Source of the DNA: CAWJLS01 sp963843755
GTDB taxonomy: Bacteria > Acidobacteriota > Thermoanaerobaculia > Multivoradales > DATKCC01
DNA: 64,000 nucleotides
Direction of reading: 5' to 3'
NCBI GenBank assembly: GCA_963843755.1
Contig: CAWJLS010000004.1
Location: 62,001-126,000 of the forward strand
Shown: in pieces, positions 11,151 to 19,442 of the stretch
How the letters are laid out: every line of letters starts with the position of its first letter
Numbering within the stretch: the stretch's first letter is position 1
Made by a program: the position numbers and the translations under genes
The notes under the pieces: model-generated
The model's input: only the letters and a program-made list of their open reading frames with translations
The model's database searches: none
Told to the model about the DNA's origin: nothing

Positions 11151-11277
11151 TGGGGAATGCTATCGCGGCTAATCCGATGGAGCTTCAGATGCCACACCTA
11201 AGAGAGTACCTAATCGGGTACCTCACGCATCTGAGATGGGCTCAACCGGAGACCGCTCCAGCACACTGATCCTGCAA

Positions 11278-11778
11278 CTACTCCGGCTGGAAGCCGGTGC
11301 GGTCGAAGAGGCCCGGCAGCGTGTCGCTGCCCGGGCTGGCGCCTTCGAGCAGGTAGTACTGGGTCAGGCCGGTCTCCTGCTGCTCGATCCAGACCTCGAC
11401 CGTCGAGGTGCTGAACTTGACCAGGGTCGGCCAGAGGTAGCCGTTCGGCTTCGGACCGACGACCCGGACGAAGACCTCCGGGCGGTCGGGCAGGGCGCCG
11501 CTCACGCACAGGGTCTCCGGGATGCAGACCGGTGAGGAGCTGCCGAGGATCACTGCGCCGAGCTGGGGGGTGATCTTCACCCAGACGTCGAACCCGGGCA
11601 CGGCGTTCGAGGTCAGCGGCGGCGCGTCCGGCGGCGAGGGCGCGGTCTCCCGGGGGAGGAGCCCGAGGCCGAGCGGTCCGGACCAGGTGCCGTCGCCTTC
11701 ACCGGCAAGCACCGGTGACGCTCCCAGGACGAGGAGCATGATCGTAGAGAGGAGTATCAGTCGTCGAGTGTCAAGCAT
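11278..11778 (-). CDS. Exported protein of unknown function, paralogue of the fragment at 2-305
   Basis: 166 aa from the ATG at 11778, which follows GGAGGG. A much longer open frame upstream is rejected because the signal peptide (R-R-L-I-L-L-S-T-I-M-L-L-V-L-G-A-S-P-V-L-A) begins here. The mature protein has C-I-P-E-T-L-C (a probable disulfide pair) and a C-terminal domain with G-P-K-P-N-G-Y-L-W-P-T-L-V-K-F ending in D-R-T-G-F-Q-P-E. The same landmarks occur in the window's first fragment. No known domain recognised. It flanks the ATPase/DUF4276 island but has the high GC of the host chromosome. Confidence 0.75.
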   Translation of the reverse strand: MLDTRRLILLSTIMLLVLGASPVLAGEGDGTWSGPLGLGLLPRETAPSPPDAPPLTSNAVPGFDVWVKITPQLGAVILGSSSPVCIPETLCVSGALPDRPEVFVRVVGPKPNGYLWPTLVKFSTSTVEVWIEQQETGLTQYYLLEGASPGSDTLPGLFDRTGFQPE

Positions 11779-11972
11779 GGTCGAACCCTCCGGCCGGTGA
11801 GTTCTCTCGACGATACAGCGCCAGCGAAAGCATGTCCATGTGCGGGAACCTGCGGGAGCGGATGGTGCCGGGGCCCGAAAACAGATTGGGCCGGGCGGGA
11901 GAGACTCCACACCCGGCCCACAGGCCTCCATTTCGGCCGCCCGCTCGGACGAGACGACCGAATTCACTAGGG

Positions 11973-12131
11973 TCATTCCGCGGGGACGAGCTCCTCCATG
12001 AGGGCGTCGATCTCGATCCCCGGCGCCTCGGCAACCCGCTGGCCGTCATCCGGGTTCGCCGTCAGGGCCCGCCGCTCGGCGGTCGGCGTGCCGGTCGATT
12101 GCGTCAGCTCGAGGTGTCTGTGGTCGGTCAT
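11973..12131 (-). CDS. 52-aa small protein, unknown
   Basis: 52 aa starting at the ATG at 12131, preceded by GTCAGGAGC (AGGAG, 8-nt spacing), a good ribosome site. The product is hydrophilic, with a Thr/Ala-rich middle and an acidic C-terminus ending E-I-D-A-L-M-E-E-L-V-P-A-E; no cysteine, no signal peptide, no membrane segment. It is divergent from oxyR across 110 bp, a layout typical of a LysR regulator and its target, but this is only positional evidence. A peptide precursor is possible; no maturase lies beside it. Confidence 0.4.
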   Translation of the reverse strand: MTDHRHLELTQSTGTPTAERRALTANPDDGQRVAEAPGIEIDALMEELVPAE

Positions 12132-12241
12132 CGAGTAGCTCCTGACCCGAGAAGCTCGGGGGAGTGGGCGCTGATGTGGCTTCACTGTACGCCTCCGCTG
12201 CATAGGCGTCCAATATTTCTTTCCGACCGGGTGTATAGTTC

Positions 12242-13240
12242 ATGACTATGGAGATGCATCAGCTCAGGTATTTCGTCGCGATCGCCGAGGCCGGTAGCTT
12301 CAGCCGCGCCGCCGAGCGCTGCCGGGTGGCCCAGCCGTCGCTCAGCCAGCAGATCAAGAAACTGGAGCGCGGCCTCGGGCACGAGCTGTTCGACCGCCTG
12401 CCCCAGGGCACGGTGCTGACCGAGGCGGGACAGGCGCTGCTGCCGCGGGCGCGGCGCATCTTGGCCGAGGTGCGCGAGGCCCAGAGCGAGCTCGAGCACG
12501 ACCTCGACGACGGGCGCCTGCCGCTCGCGGTCGGCGCGATCCCCACCATGGCGCCCTACCTGCTGCCGCCGGTGCTGCAGCGCCTGTCCGCCGAGTTCCC
12601 CCTGTGCGAGCTGACCGTCCGCGAAGACCTCACCGAGCGGCTGGTCGAGGCGCTCGTCGACCTCGACCTCGACTGCGCGATCATGAGCACGCCGATCGAC
12701 CACCGCCTGGTCGAGGTGGAGGTGCTCGGCAGCGAGCGGCTGCTGTTGGTCGCGCATCGCGACCTGGCCCTGCCGCAGGGTGCCGAGGCGGCCCTGGACA
12801 TGCTGCGCGACGAGCCGTCGATCGTCCTCCACGAGATGCACTGCCTCGGCCAGCAGATTCGGAGCTTCTGCGACGCTTCCGACCTGGCGCACCGGATCGT
12901 CTGCCGCACGACCCAGATCGAGACGGTCCAGCGGCTGGTCGCCCTCGGGCTGGGGATCTCGCTGGTGCCCGAGATGGCGGCCCCGTCCGGGGGACGGCGG
13001 CACAAGGCGGAGGACGCGGGCGCCGCCGAGACCTCCGCCGGAACCTCCTCGGGGACCCCCTCTGCCGCAGGGCGCGACGGCCTGCTCCGTTACATGCCGG
13101 TCCCCGGGCTGTCGGTGGAGCGGGAGATCGCCGTCGTCTGGCGCCACGACCGGAGCCGCGGACGCCTCGCACGGCGCTTCGCGGAGATGGTCCGGGAGGA
13201 TCTCGAGGCGGGGCTCCACCGCCACCCCTCGGCGCAGTGA
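12242..13240 (+). CDS. oxyR: OxyR-like LysR-family peroxide sensor/regulator
   Basis: 332 aa. The N-terminal LysR helix-turn-helix (residues 5-65) contains G-S-F-S-R-A-A-E-R-C-R-V-A-Q-P-S-L-S-Q-Q-I. The effector domain has H-C-L-G-Q-Q-I-R-S-F-C with C201 and C210, the same 9-residue spacing as the redox pair C199/C208 of E. coli OxyR, so disulfide peroxide sensing is expected. About 30 residues of Ala/Gly/Ser-rich sequence (near 257-288) interrupt the C-terminal domain, an insertion absent from typical 305-aa OxyR. TATAGT at 12234-12239 sits just before the start with no ribosome site, suggesting a leaderless message beginning near the ATG at 12248 or 12254. Confidence 0.85.
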   Translation: MTMEMHQLRYFVAIAEAGSFSRAAERCRVAQPSLSQQIKKLERGLGHELFDRLPQGTVLTEAGQALLPRARRILAEVREAQSELEHDLDDGRLPLAVGAIPTMAPYLLPPVLQRLSAEFPLCELTVREDLTERLVEALVDLDLDCAIMSTPIDHRLVEVEVLGSERLLLVAHRDLALPQGAEAALDMLRDEPSIVLHEMHCLGQQIRSFCDASDLAHRIVCRTTQIETVQRLVALGLGISLVPEMAAPSGGRRHKAEDAGAAETSAGTSSGTPSAAGRDGLLRYMPVPGLSVEREIAVVWRHDRSRGRLARRFAEMVREDLEAGLHRHPSAQ

Positions 13241-13301
13241 GCGGGCGCGGTAGACTCTCTCCAAACCCGATCGAGCCGTAGGACCGGAGAAGGTCTGCGA
13301 G

Positions 13302-14993
13302 ATGAGAGTCGAAGCCGCACTCCCGGAGGACCGCGGCGCCGCGCCGGAGGTCGAGGCCCCGTCCCAGGCGGGCCAGGCGGATCAGGCGCGCCAGGTGCCC
13401 CAGTCGTTCCGGTCAGCCTCCCGCCCCACCCCCGGTGGGGACCAGGTGTCCTCCCCCGCCGCGCTCCCCGGAGCGTCTCGCCCGGTGACGGTCTTCCTGC
13501 GCCGGCTGCTCCGCTTCTTCTTCCATCGCATCGAGGTGGCCGGCGTCGACAACGTGCCGCGGGACCGGGGCGGGGTGCTGATCGCCTGGCACCCCAACGG
13601 GCTGCTCGACCCCGGGCTGATCCTCGCCCACTTCCCGCGCCGGGTGGTGTTCGGCGCCCGCCACGGGCTGCTGCACTGGCCGCTCCTCGGGTGGTTCCTG
13701 CGCAAGATCGGCACGGTGCCGATCTACCGGCCCCAGGACCTGGGCGGGCCGCGCGACGAGGAGGCGCGGCGCGCCGCCAACCGGCGGAGCCTCGACGCCC
13801 TCGCCTCGGAGGTCGCCGCCGGCTCGTTCGCGGCGCTGTTCCCGGAGGGCGACAGCCATGACGAGCCCCACCTGCTCGACCTGCGCCCCGGGGCCGCCCG
13901 CCTGCTGCTGCGAGCGCGCGAGCTCACCCCGGAGGGGGCCCCGCCGCCGGTTCTGTTGCCCGTGGGCCTGCACTACGACCGCAAGAACCTGTTCGGCTCG
14001 ACCGCCCTGGTGGAGTTCCATCCGCCGGTCGACCTGCCGGATGAGCTGATCGAGCCCTCCGCCCCCGAGGCGGTGGACGCGGTGGACGCCCCGGACGAGG
14101 CGGGCGCGGTGGACGCGGTGGACGCGGGGCTCCGCGCCCGGGTCGGGGGGCTCACCCGGCTGATCCGGACGGTGCTGGTCGAGGTGGTCCAGGCGACCGA
14201 GAGCTGGGAGACCCACCACCTCATGCACCGGCTGCGCAAGCTCATGCGCGCCGAGCGGGCCGCCCGCGCCGGGGCGCGCCCGGGGCCGCCGTCGCTGCGC
14301 GAGCGGGTGCTCGGACTGGCCCGGGTCTGGCACGGGTACCTCACCTGCCGGGCGAGCCGCCCGGAGGAGACCGCCCGCCTCGAGGCCCGGGTCCGCCGCT
14401 ACCATGCGGTGCTCGAAGGGCTGGGCCTCCACGACCACGAGCTCGACGTCGAGGCCGACCTGGTCTCGCCCTGGCGGCTCGCCGTCCTGCTCGCTCAGGC
14501 GGTGGTCGTCTACCTCCTCCTGCCGCCGTTGCTGGTGCTGGGGTACCTGGTCAACACGCCGATCGCCCTGGCTCTCGGGGTCGCCGGCCGGCGCCTGGGT
14601 GCCCGGGTCAAGGACGAGGCGACCATCAAGCTGCTGCTCGGCGCCTCCGTCTTCCCGCTCACCTGGCTGGCGCTGTCGCTGCTGGTCGGCTGGGGCGTGA
14701 TCAACCTGCACGGGATCTACCCGCAGATCCCGGATCGGCCGTGGCTCGCCGGCACGGTGACCTTCCTGCTCTGCTCGGTGGGGGGATGGTTGGCGGTGCG
14801 GTATGCGCGCATCGCGGCCGAGACCTACCGGGCGCTCCACGTCCGCCTGACCCGGGCCCGGCGGCGCCGCTTCGTCGAGCGCCTGGCGCGCGAGCGGGCC
14901 GCCCTGTTCGAGGCCGCCACGGCGCTGTCGGACGGGCTGGACCTGCCGGGAGCGGTCGCCCCCGACGGTCGCATTGTGGCTGACTCCCAGTAA
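13302..14993 (+). CDS. Glycerophosphate/lysophosphatidate acyltransferase (PlsC-like, Gpt2/Sct1 type)
   Basis: 563 aa, ATG after GGAGAAGG. Residues 1-60 are a Pro/Gln-rich leader. The acyltransferase domain (about 65-300) holds A-W-H-P-N-G-L-L-D-P, the catalytic H-x5-D variant of the Gpt2/Sct1-like subclass rather than H-x4-D, and the F-P-E-G-D-S-H-D glycerophosphate-binding block. A repeated A-V-D-A-V-D-A stretch (encoded near 14070-14125) interrupts it. The C-terminal half has four hydrophobic helices (about 395-510). It should acylate glycerol-3-phosphate or lysophosphatidate at the membrane for phospholipid synthesis. It stands alone between oxyR and the convergent RND operon. Confidence 0.85.
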   Translation: MRVEAALPEDRGAAPEVEAPSQAGQADQARQVPQSFRSASRPTPGGDQVSSPAALPGASRPVTVFLRRLLRFFFHRIEVAGVDNVPRDRGGVLIAWHPNGLLDPGLILAHFPRRVVFGARHGLLHWPLLGWFLRKIGTVPIYRPQDLGGPRDEEARRAANRRSLDALASEVAAGSFAALFPEGDSHDEPHLLDLRPGAARLLLRARELTPEGAPPPVLLPVGLHYDRKNLFGSTALVEFHPPVDLPDELIEPSAPEAVDAVDAPDEAGAVDAVDAGLRARVGGLTRLIRTVLVEVVQATESWETHHLMHRLRKLMRAERAARAGARPGPPSLRERVLGLARVWHGYLTCRASRPEETARLEARVRRYHAVLEGLGLHDHELDVEADLVSPWRLAVLLAQAVVVYLLLPPLLVLGYLVNTPIALALGVAGRRLGARVKDEATIKLLLGASVFPLTWLALSLLVGWGVINLHGIYPQIPDRPWLAGTVTFLLCSVGGWLAVRYARIAAETYRALHVRLTRARRRRFVERLARERAALFEAATALSDGLDLPGAVAPDGRIVADSQ

Positions 14994-15018
14994 ACGTTTG
15001 CCTCAACCCGCCGAAGCT

Positions 15019-18000
15019 CTAGGCCGAGCGGATGTGGTGCCGCTCCTCGGCCGCGGCCGCCTCTTCCGCCTCGCGTAAGGCGGCCTCCTCGTCCTCCGCG
15101 CCCGCCTCGCGCCGGTGGGAGAGCCAGGGGAGGCTGCGCCGCAGCCAGCCCTGGAAGTGCTCCATGTAGACGTAGAAGACCGGCGTGATGTAGAGGGTCA
15201 GGAGCTGGGAGAAGAGCAGACCGCCGACCACCGCGAGGCCGAGCGGGCGGCGCGATTCGGCGCCGGCGCCCAGCCCCAAGGCGATCGGCAGGGTGCCCAC
15301 CAGGGCGGCCATGGTGGTCATCATGATCGGCCGGAACCGGACCACCGACGCCTCGTGGATCGCCTCCACCTCGCCCAGCCCTTCGTTGCGCCGCTCGATG
15401 GCGAAGTCGACCATCATGATGCCGTTCTTCTTCACCAGGCCGACCAGCATGATGATGCCGACGAAGGCGTAGAGCGACAGCTCCTCGTGGAAGATGAGCA
15501 GCGTCGCCAGGGCGCCGAAGCCGGCCAGCGGCAGGGCGGAGAGGATCGTCAACGGGTGGATGAACGACTCGTAGAGGATGCCCAGCACCAGGTAGATCAC
15601 CAGCACCGCCATGCCCAGCAGCAGGCCCATGCCCTGGAGCGACGAGCGGAACGCTTCGGCCGTGCCCTGGAAGCTGGTGGTGATGTCCGCCGGCAGCACC
15701 TCCCGGGCCAGCCGGTCGACCGCCGCGGTGCCCTCGCTCAGGGCGGTGCCCGGCGCCAGGTTGAACGACAGGGTCACCGACGGGAGCTGGCCGGAATGGG
15801 TGACCGACAGCGGCCCCACCTCGTGGGCGACGTGGGAGACCGCGTTGAGCGGCACCAGCTTGCCGGAGCTCGAACGGACGTAGAGCTTGTCCAGGTCGGC
15901 CGGCCCCTGCTGGAAGCGGGGATCGAGCTCCAGGATGACGTCGTACTCGTTGTCCGGGGCGTAGATGGTCGAGATCCGGCGTGAGCCGTAGGCGCTGTAG
16001 AGCGCCTCCTCGATCTGGCGCGCGGAGAGGCCGTAGGAGGCGGCGCGGTCGCGGTCGATGCGCACCGCCGCGTGGGGGTTCTTGAGCTGGAGGTCGCTGG
16101 TCACGTCCTGGAAGCCGGGCTCCTGGCGCAGGCGTGCGAGCAGCCGCTCCGAGTAGTCGTAGAGCCGGTCGGTGTCCGACGCCTGGAGCGTGAACTGGTA
16201 CTGGCTCTTCGTCAGGTGCCCGCCGATCCGGATCGGCGGCGGGATCTGCATGAAGGCCTGGATGCCCGGCACCTGGGCCAGCTTGGGGCGCAGCTCCTGG
16301 AGCACCTGGCCGGCGGAGAGCTCGCGCTGCTCGCGGGGCTTGAGCCGGATGAAGATGATGCCGCTGTTGGCGGCCGCCGCCTGGGAGCCGCGGGCGCCGA
16401 CGAACGACATGAACTGCTCGACGTTCGGGTCGGCCTGGACGATCTTCATCAGCTCGAGCTGGTGGGCCTTCATCGACTCGAACGAGATCCCCTCGGCGCC
16501 CTCGGTGAAGGTGAAGATCGAGCCGTTGTCCTCGGTCGGCAGGAAGCCCTTGGGCACCTCCCGGAAGAGGAAGACCGTCGCCGCCAGGACCGCGACCAGC
16601 ACGACCATGGCGGCCAGGCGGTGGCGGAGCACCGCTGAGAGTGTCCGGTCGTAGAACCCGAGGGCGCCGTCGAAGATGCGCTCCGACCAGCGGAACAGCC
16701 GGCCGTGATGCACCTTCTCCGGCGGCACCAGGAAGCGGCTGCAGAGCATCGGCGTGAGCGACAGGGAGACGAAGCCGGAGATCAGCACCGCCGTGCCGAT
16801 GGTCACCGCGAACTCATGGAACAGCCGCCCCAGAATGCCGCCCATGAACAGGATCGGGATGAACACCGCCGCCAGCGAAAGGGTCATGGAGACGATGGTG
16901 AAGCCGATCTGCCGCGCCCCCAGGAGCGCCGCGGTGAACGGCTTCTCCCCCAGCTCCATGTGGCGGACGATGTTCTCCAGCATGACGATCGCGTCGTCGA
17001 CGACGAACCCGACCGACAGCGTCAGCGCCATCAGCGACAGGTTGTCCAGGCTGTAGCCGAGCTTGAACATGACGGCGAAGGTGCCGACGATCGACATGGG
17101 CAGCGCGAGCGCCGGGATCACCGTCGCCGAGACGTTCCTCAGGAAGAGGAAGATCACCAGGATGACCAGGCAGAGCGCCAGGAACAGGGTGAACTTGACG
17201 TCGGAGACCGACTCCTTGATCGTCTCGGAGCGGTCGTAGAGGACGTCGAGCCCCACCGCCGCCGGGAGCTGGGAGCGGAACGTCGGCAGCAGGCGCCGCA
17301 CCGCGCTCGCCACCTCGACCGTGTTGGTCCCGGGCTGGCGCTGGATCGCCAGCACCACCGAGCGCTGGTCGATGAACCAGGCCGCGGTCTTGTCGTTCTG
17401 GACGCTGTCGATCACCCGGCCGAGCTGGTCGAGCCGCACCGGGGCGCCGTCTCGGTAGGCGACGACGATCGGCCGGTAGGCGGCGGCGTCCTCGAGCTGG
17501 CCGTTCGCCTCCACCGTGAACGCCTTGTCCGGGCCGTAGAGGGTGCCGCTGGGGAGGTTGACGTTGGCACCCTGGACCGCCTGGGTGACCTCGTCGACGC
17601 CGAGCCCCCGGGAAGACAGGGCGTCCGGGTCGAGCTGGATGCGCACGGCGTACTTCTGGGAGCCGTAGACCAGCACCTGGGCGACGCCCGAGACGGTCGA
17701 GATGCGCTGGGCCATCATCGTCTCGCCGTACTCGTCGAGCTGGGACAGGGGCAGGGTCGGCGAGGTCAGCGCGAGGTAGAGGATCGGCGAGTCGGCCGGG
17801 TTGACCTTCTGGTAGGTGGGCGGCGACGGCATGTCCGTCGGGAGCTGGCGCTGGGCCGCGGCGATCGCCGCCTGGACGTCCTGGGCCGCCGCGTCCAGGT
17901 CCCGCTCCAGGCTGAACTGGAGGGTGACCGAGGTCGCCCCGATGAACGAGGTCGAGCTCATGGAGTCGAGCCCGGCGATGGTCGAGAACTGGCGCTCGAG

Positions 18001-18198
18001 CGGCGTCGCCACGGACGAGGCCATGGTCTCCGGGCTCGCGCCGGGCAGCGCCGCGGTGACCTGGATGGTCGGGAAGTCGACGTTCGGCAGGTCGGAGACC
18101 GGCAGCAGCCGGTAGCCCATGACGCCGAAGAGCACGATGGCCAGCATGACCAGGGTGGTCATGACCGGCCGTTTGATGAACAGGCCCGAGATGTTCAT
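15019..18198 (-). CDS. RND multidrug efflux transporter, inner-membrane pump (HAE-1, MdtB/MdtC-like)
   Basis: 1059 aa, the normal length for HAE-1 pumps. It begins M-N-I-S-G-L-F-I-K-R-P-V-M-T-T-L as in MdtB/MuxB proteins and has the TM4 proton-relay motif V-G-F-V-V-D-D-A-I-V-M-L-E-N, two large periplasmic loops and twelve helices. It takes substrates from the periplasm or inner leaflet and exports them by proton exchange through the MFP and TolC proteins encoded just upstream. The ATG overlaps the TGA of the MFP gene by 4 bp. The C-terminus ends in a Glu/Ala-rich tail. Substrates cannot be named from sequence. Confidence 0.95.
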   Translation of the reverse strand: MNISGLFIKRPVMTTLVMLAIVLFGVMGYRLLPVSDLPNVDFPTIQVTAALPGASPETMASSVATPLERQFSTIAGLDSMSSTSFIGATSVTLQFSLERDLDAAAQDVQAAIAAAQRQLPTDMPSPPTYQKVNPADSPILYLALTSPTLPLSQLDEYGETMMAQRISTVSGVAQVLVYGSQKYAVRIQLDPDALSSRGLGVDEVTQAVQGANVNLPSGTLYGPDKAFTVEANGQLEDAAAYRPIVVAYRDGAPVRLDQLGRVIDSVQNDKTAAWFIDQRSVVLAIQRQPGTNTVEVASAVRRLLPTFRSQLPAAVGLDVLYDRSETIKESVSDVKFTLFLALCLVILVIFLFLRNVSATVIPALALPMSIVGTFAVMFKLGYSLDNLSLMALTLSVGFVVDDAIVMLENIVRHMELGEKPFTAALLGARQIGFTIVSMTLSLAAVFIPILFMGGILGRLFHEFAVTIGTAVLISGFVSLSLTPMLCSRFLVPPEKVHHGRLFRWSERIFDGALGFYDRTLSAVLRHRLAAMVVLVAVLAATVFLFREVPKGFLPTEDNGSIFTFTEGAEGISFESMKAHQLELMKIVQADPNVEQFMSFVGARGSQAAAANSGIIFIRLKPREQRELSAGQVLQELRPKLAQVPGIQAFMQIPPPIRIGGHLTKSQYQFTLQASDTDRLYDYSERLLARLRQEPGFQDVTSDLQLKNPHAAVRIDRDRAASYGLSARQIEEALYSAYGSRRISTIYAPDNEYDVILELDPRFQQGPADLDKLYVRSSSGKLVPLNAVSHVAHEVGPLSVTHSGQLPSVTLSFNLAPGTALSEGTAAVDRLAREVLPADITTSFQGTAEAFRSSLQGMGLLLGMAVLVIYLVLGILYESFIHPLTILSALPLAGFGALATLLIFHEELSLYAFVGIIMLVGLVKKNGIMMVDFAIERRNEGLGEVEAIHEASVVRFRPIMMTTMAALVGTLPIALGLGAGAESRRPLGLAVVGGLLFSQLLTLYITPVFYVYMEHFQGWLRRSLPWLSHRREAGAEDEEAALREAEEAAAAEERHHIRSA

Positions 18199-19442
18199 GC
18201 GCCCTCCCCGGCAGGCATGCCAGCGTCGTCGGTTCCACCGTCATCAGCGCCGCCGTCCGTCGAGGCGGCGCCCGCGCCGGCCCCCTTCTTGACCTCGATC
18301 CGCGTGCCCGGCGCGAGCCGGAGCTGGCCGTCGGTGACCACCGTCTCGCCCGGCTGGAGACCCTCCGCGATCACCGCCTTGTCGCCGATCGTCCGTCCGA
18401 CCCGGACCGGGCGGGACGACACGGTCTGGTCTTCGCCGACGACGAACACGTAGTCGCCCTGCTGGCCGGTCTGGATCGCCGCCGCCGGGGCCACCACCGC
18501 GTCGTTCTCGGTCGCCAGGTCGAGGGTCACGTTGGCGAACTGCCCCGGCCAGAGCGCCCGGTCGTGGTTGGGGAAGGTCGCCTTGAGCTGGATCGTTCCG
18601 GTCGACGGGTCGACGGCGTTGTCGATGAAGGAGAGCTCCCCCTGGTGGGCCTCGCCGCCGGACGGGGTCGCCCGGACGGCCAGCGTGCCGGCGGCGGAGC
18701 GCGCCCGGATCTCGTCGAGGAAGGTCTGGGGGACCGAGAACGAGACGTCGACCGGCTCGATCTGCTGGATCACCACCAGGGCGAGGTCGTTGGCCTTGAT
18801 CACGTTGCCCCCGTGGACCAGGAGCTGCCCGGTCCGGCCGGTCACCGGCGAGGTGATGGTGGTCCAGGAGAGCTCGAGCTTGGCCCGGTCGAGCGCCGCG
18901 TCGTCCGCCGCCACGGTCGCCTTCTTCGACGCCGCGTCGGTGCGGATCTGCTCATACTGCTCCTGGGTGACGTAGTCCTTCTTCACCAGGCCGGCGTAGC
19001 GCTCGACGTCGCGGGCGGCGTTCTCGGCCATGGCCCGGTCCCGCGCCAGGGCCGCCTCGGCCTGCTGGACCGCGGCCCGGTACGGGCGCGGATCGATGGT
19101 GAAGAGCGCCTGGCCCTTCTTGACGTCCTCGCCTTCGCGGAAGTGGACCTCGGTGATCTCGCCGCCGACCTGGGCCTTGACCTGGACGGTCGAACGGGAG
19201 GCGACCGTGCCGATGCCGTGGACCTGGACCGGCACCTGCTCGCGGTCGACCCGGCCGATGGTGACCGGGACGGCGGGCGCCTGCACGGCGGGCCCGGCCT
19301 TGCCGGCACCGTCCTGCCCGCCGGAGCAGCCGGCCGCGAGCCCCAAGAGGAGCGGCAGTGCCAGGAGCGGCGAGGCGATCCGGCGGCCCCTTCTGAGAAG
19401 GGCGGAGAGGGCGGGGATCGAAACGGGTTCAGTGTGCGTCAT
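18195..19442 (-). CDS. RND efflux periplasmic adaptor (membrane fusion) lipoprotein
   Basis: 415 aa. The signal peptide ends in a lipobox (L-A-A-G-C-S, Cys near 39). Then come the barrel-sandwich half (V-Q-V-K-A-Q-V-G-G-E-I), a coiled-coil hairpin (about 115-190), the second lipoyl half (T-T-I-T-S-P-V-T-G-R-T-G) and the beta-barrel domain (F-S-V-P-Q). The C-terminus is Gly/Asp-rich. It links the RND pump to the outer-membrane channel. The start overlaps the end of the tolC-like gene by 14 bp and the stop overlaps the pump start, so all three are coupled. Confidence 0.94.
   Translation of the reverse strand: MTHTEPVSIPALSALLRRGRRIASPLLALPLLLGLAAGCSGGQDGAGKAGPAVQAPAVPVTIGRVDREQVPVQVHGIGTVASRSTVQVKAQVGGEITEVHFREGEDVKKGQALFTIDPRPYRAAVQQAEAALARDRAMAENAARDVERYAGLVKKDYVTQEQYEQIRTDAASKKATVAADDAALDRAKLELSWTTITSPVTGRTGQLLVHGGNVIKANDLALVVIQQIEPVDVSFSVPQTFLDEIRARSAAGTLAVRATPSGGEAHQGELSFIDNAVDPSTGTIQLKATFPNHDRALWPGQFANVTLDLATENDAVVAPAAAIQTGQQGDYVFVVGEDQTVSSRPVRVGRTIGDKAVIAEGLQPGETVVTDGQLRLAPGTRIEVKKGAGAGAASTDGGADDGGTDDAGMPAGEGA

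Noticed and set aside
11779..11976. Longer start for the exported protein at 11278-11778
   Set aside because: The extra 66 residues have no signal peptide or ribosome site; the ATG at 11778 has both.
16705..18453. Long plus-strand open frame (582 codons) opposite the RND pump
   Set aside because: It is antisense to a full-length, motif-complete RND transporter and rich in Arg, Asp, Gly and His as expected for a GC-rich shadow frame.
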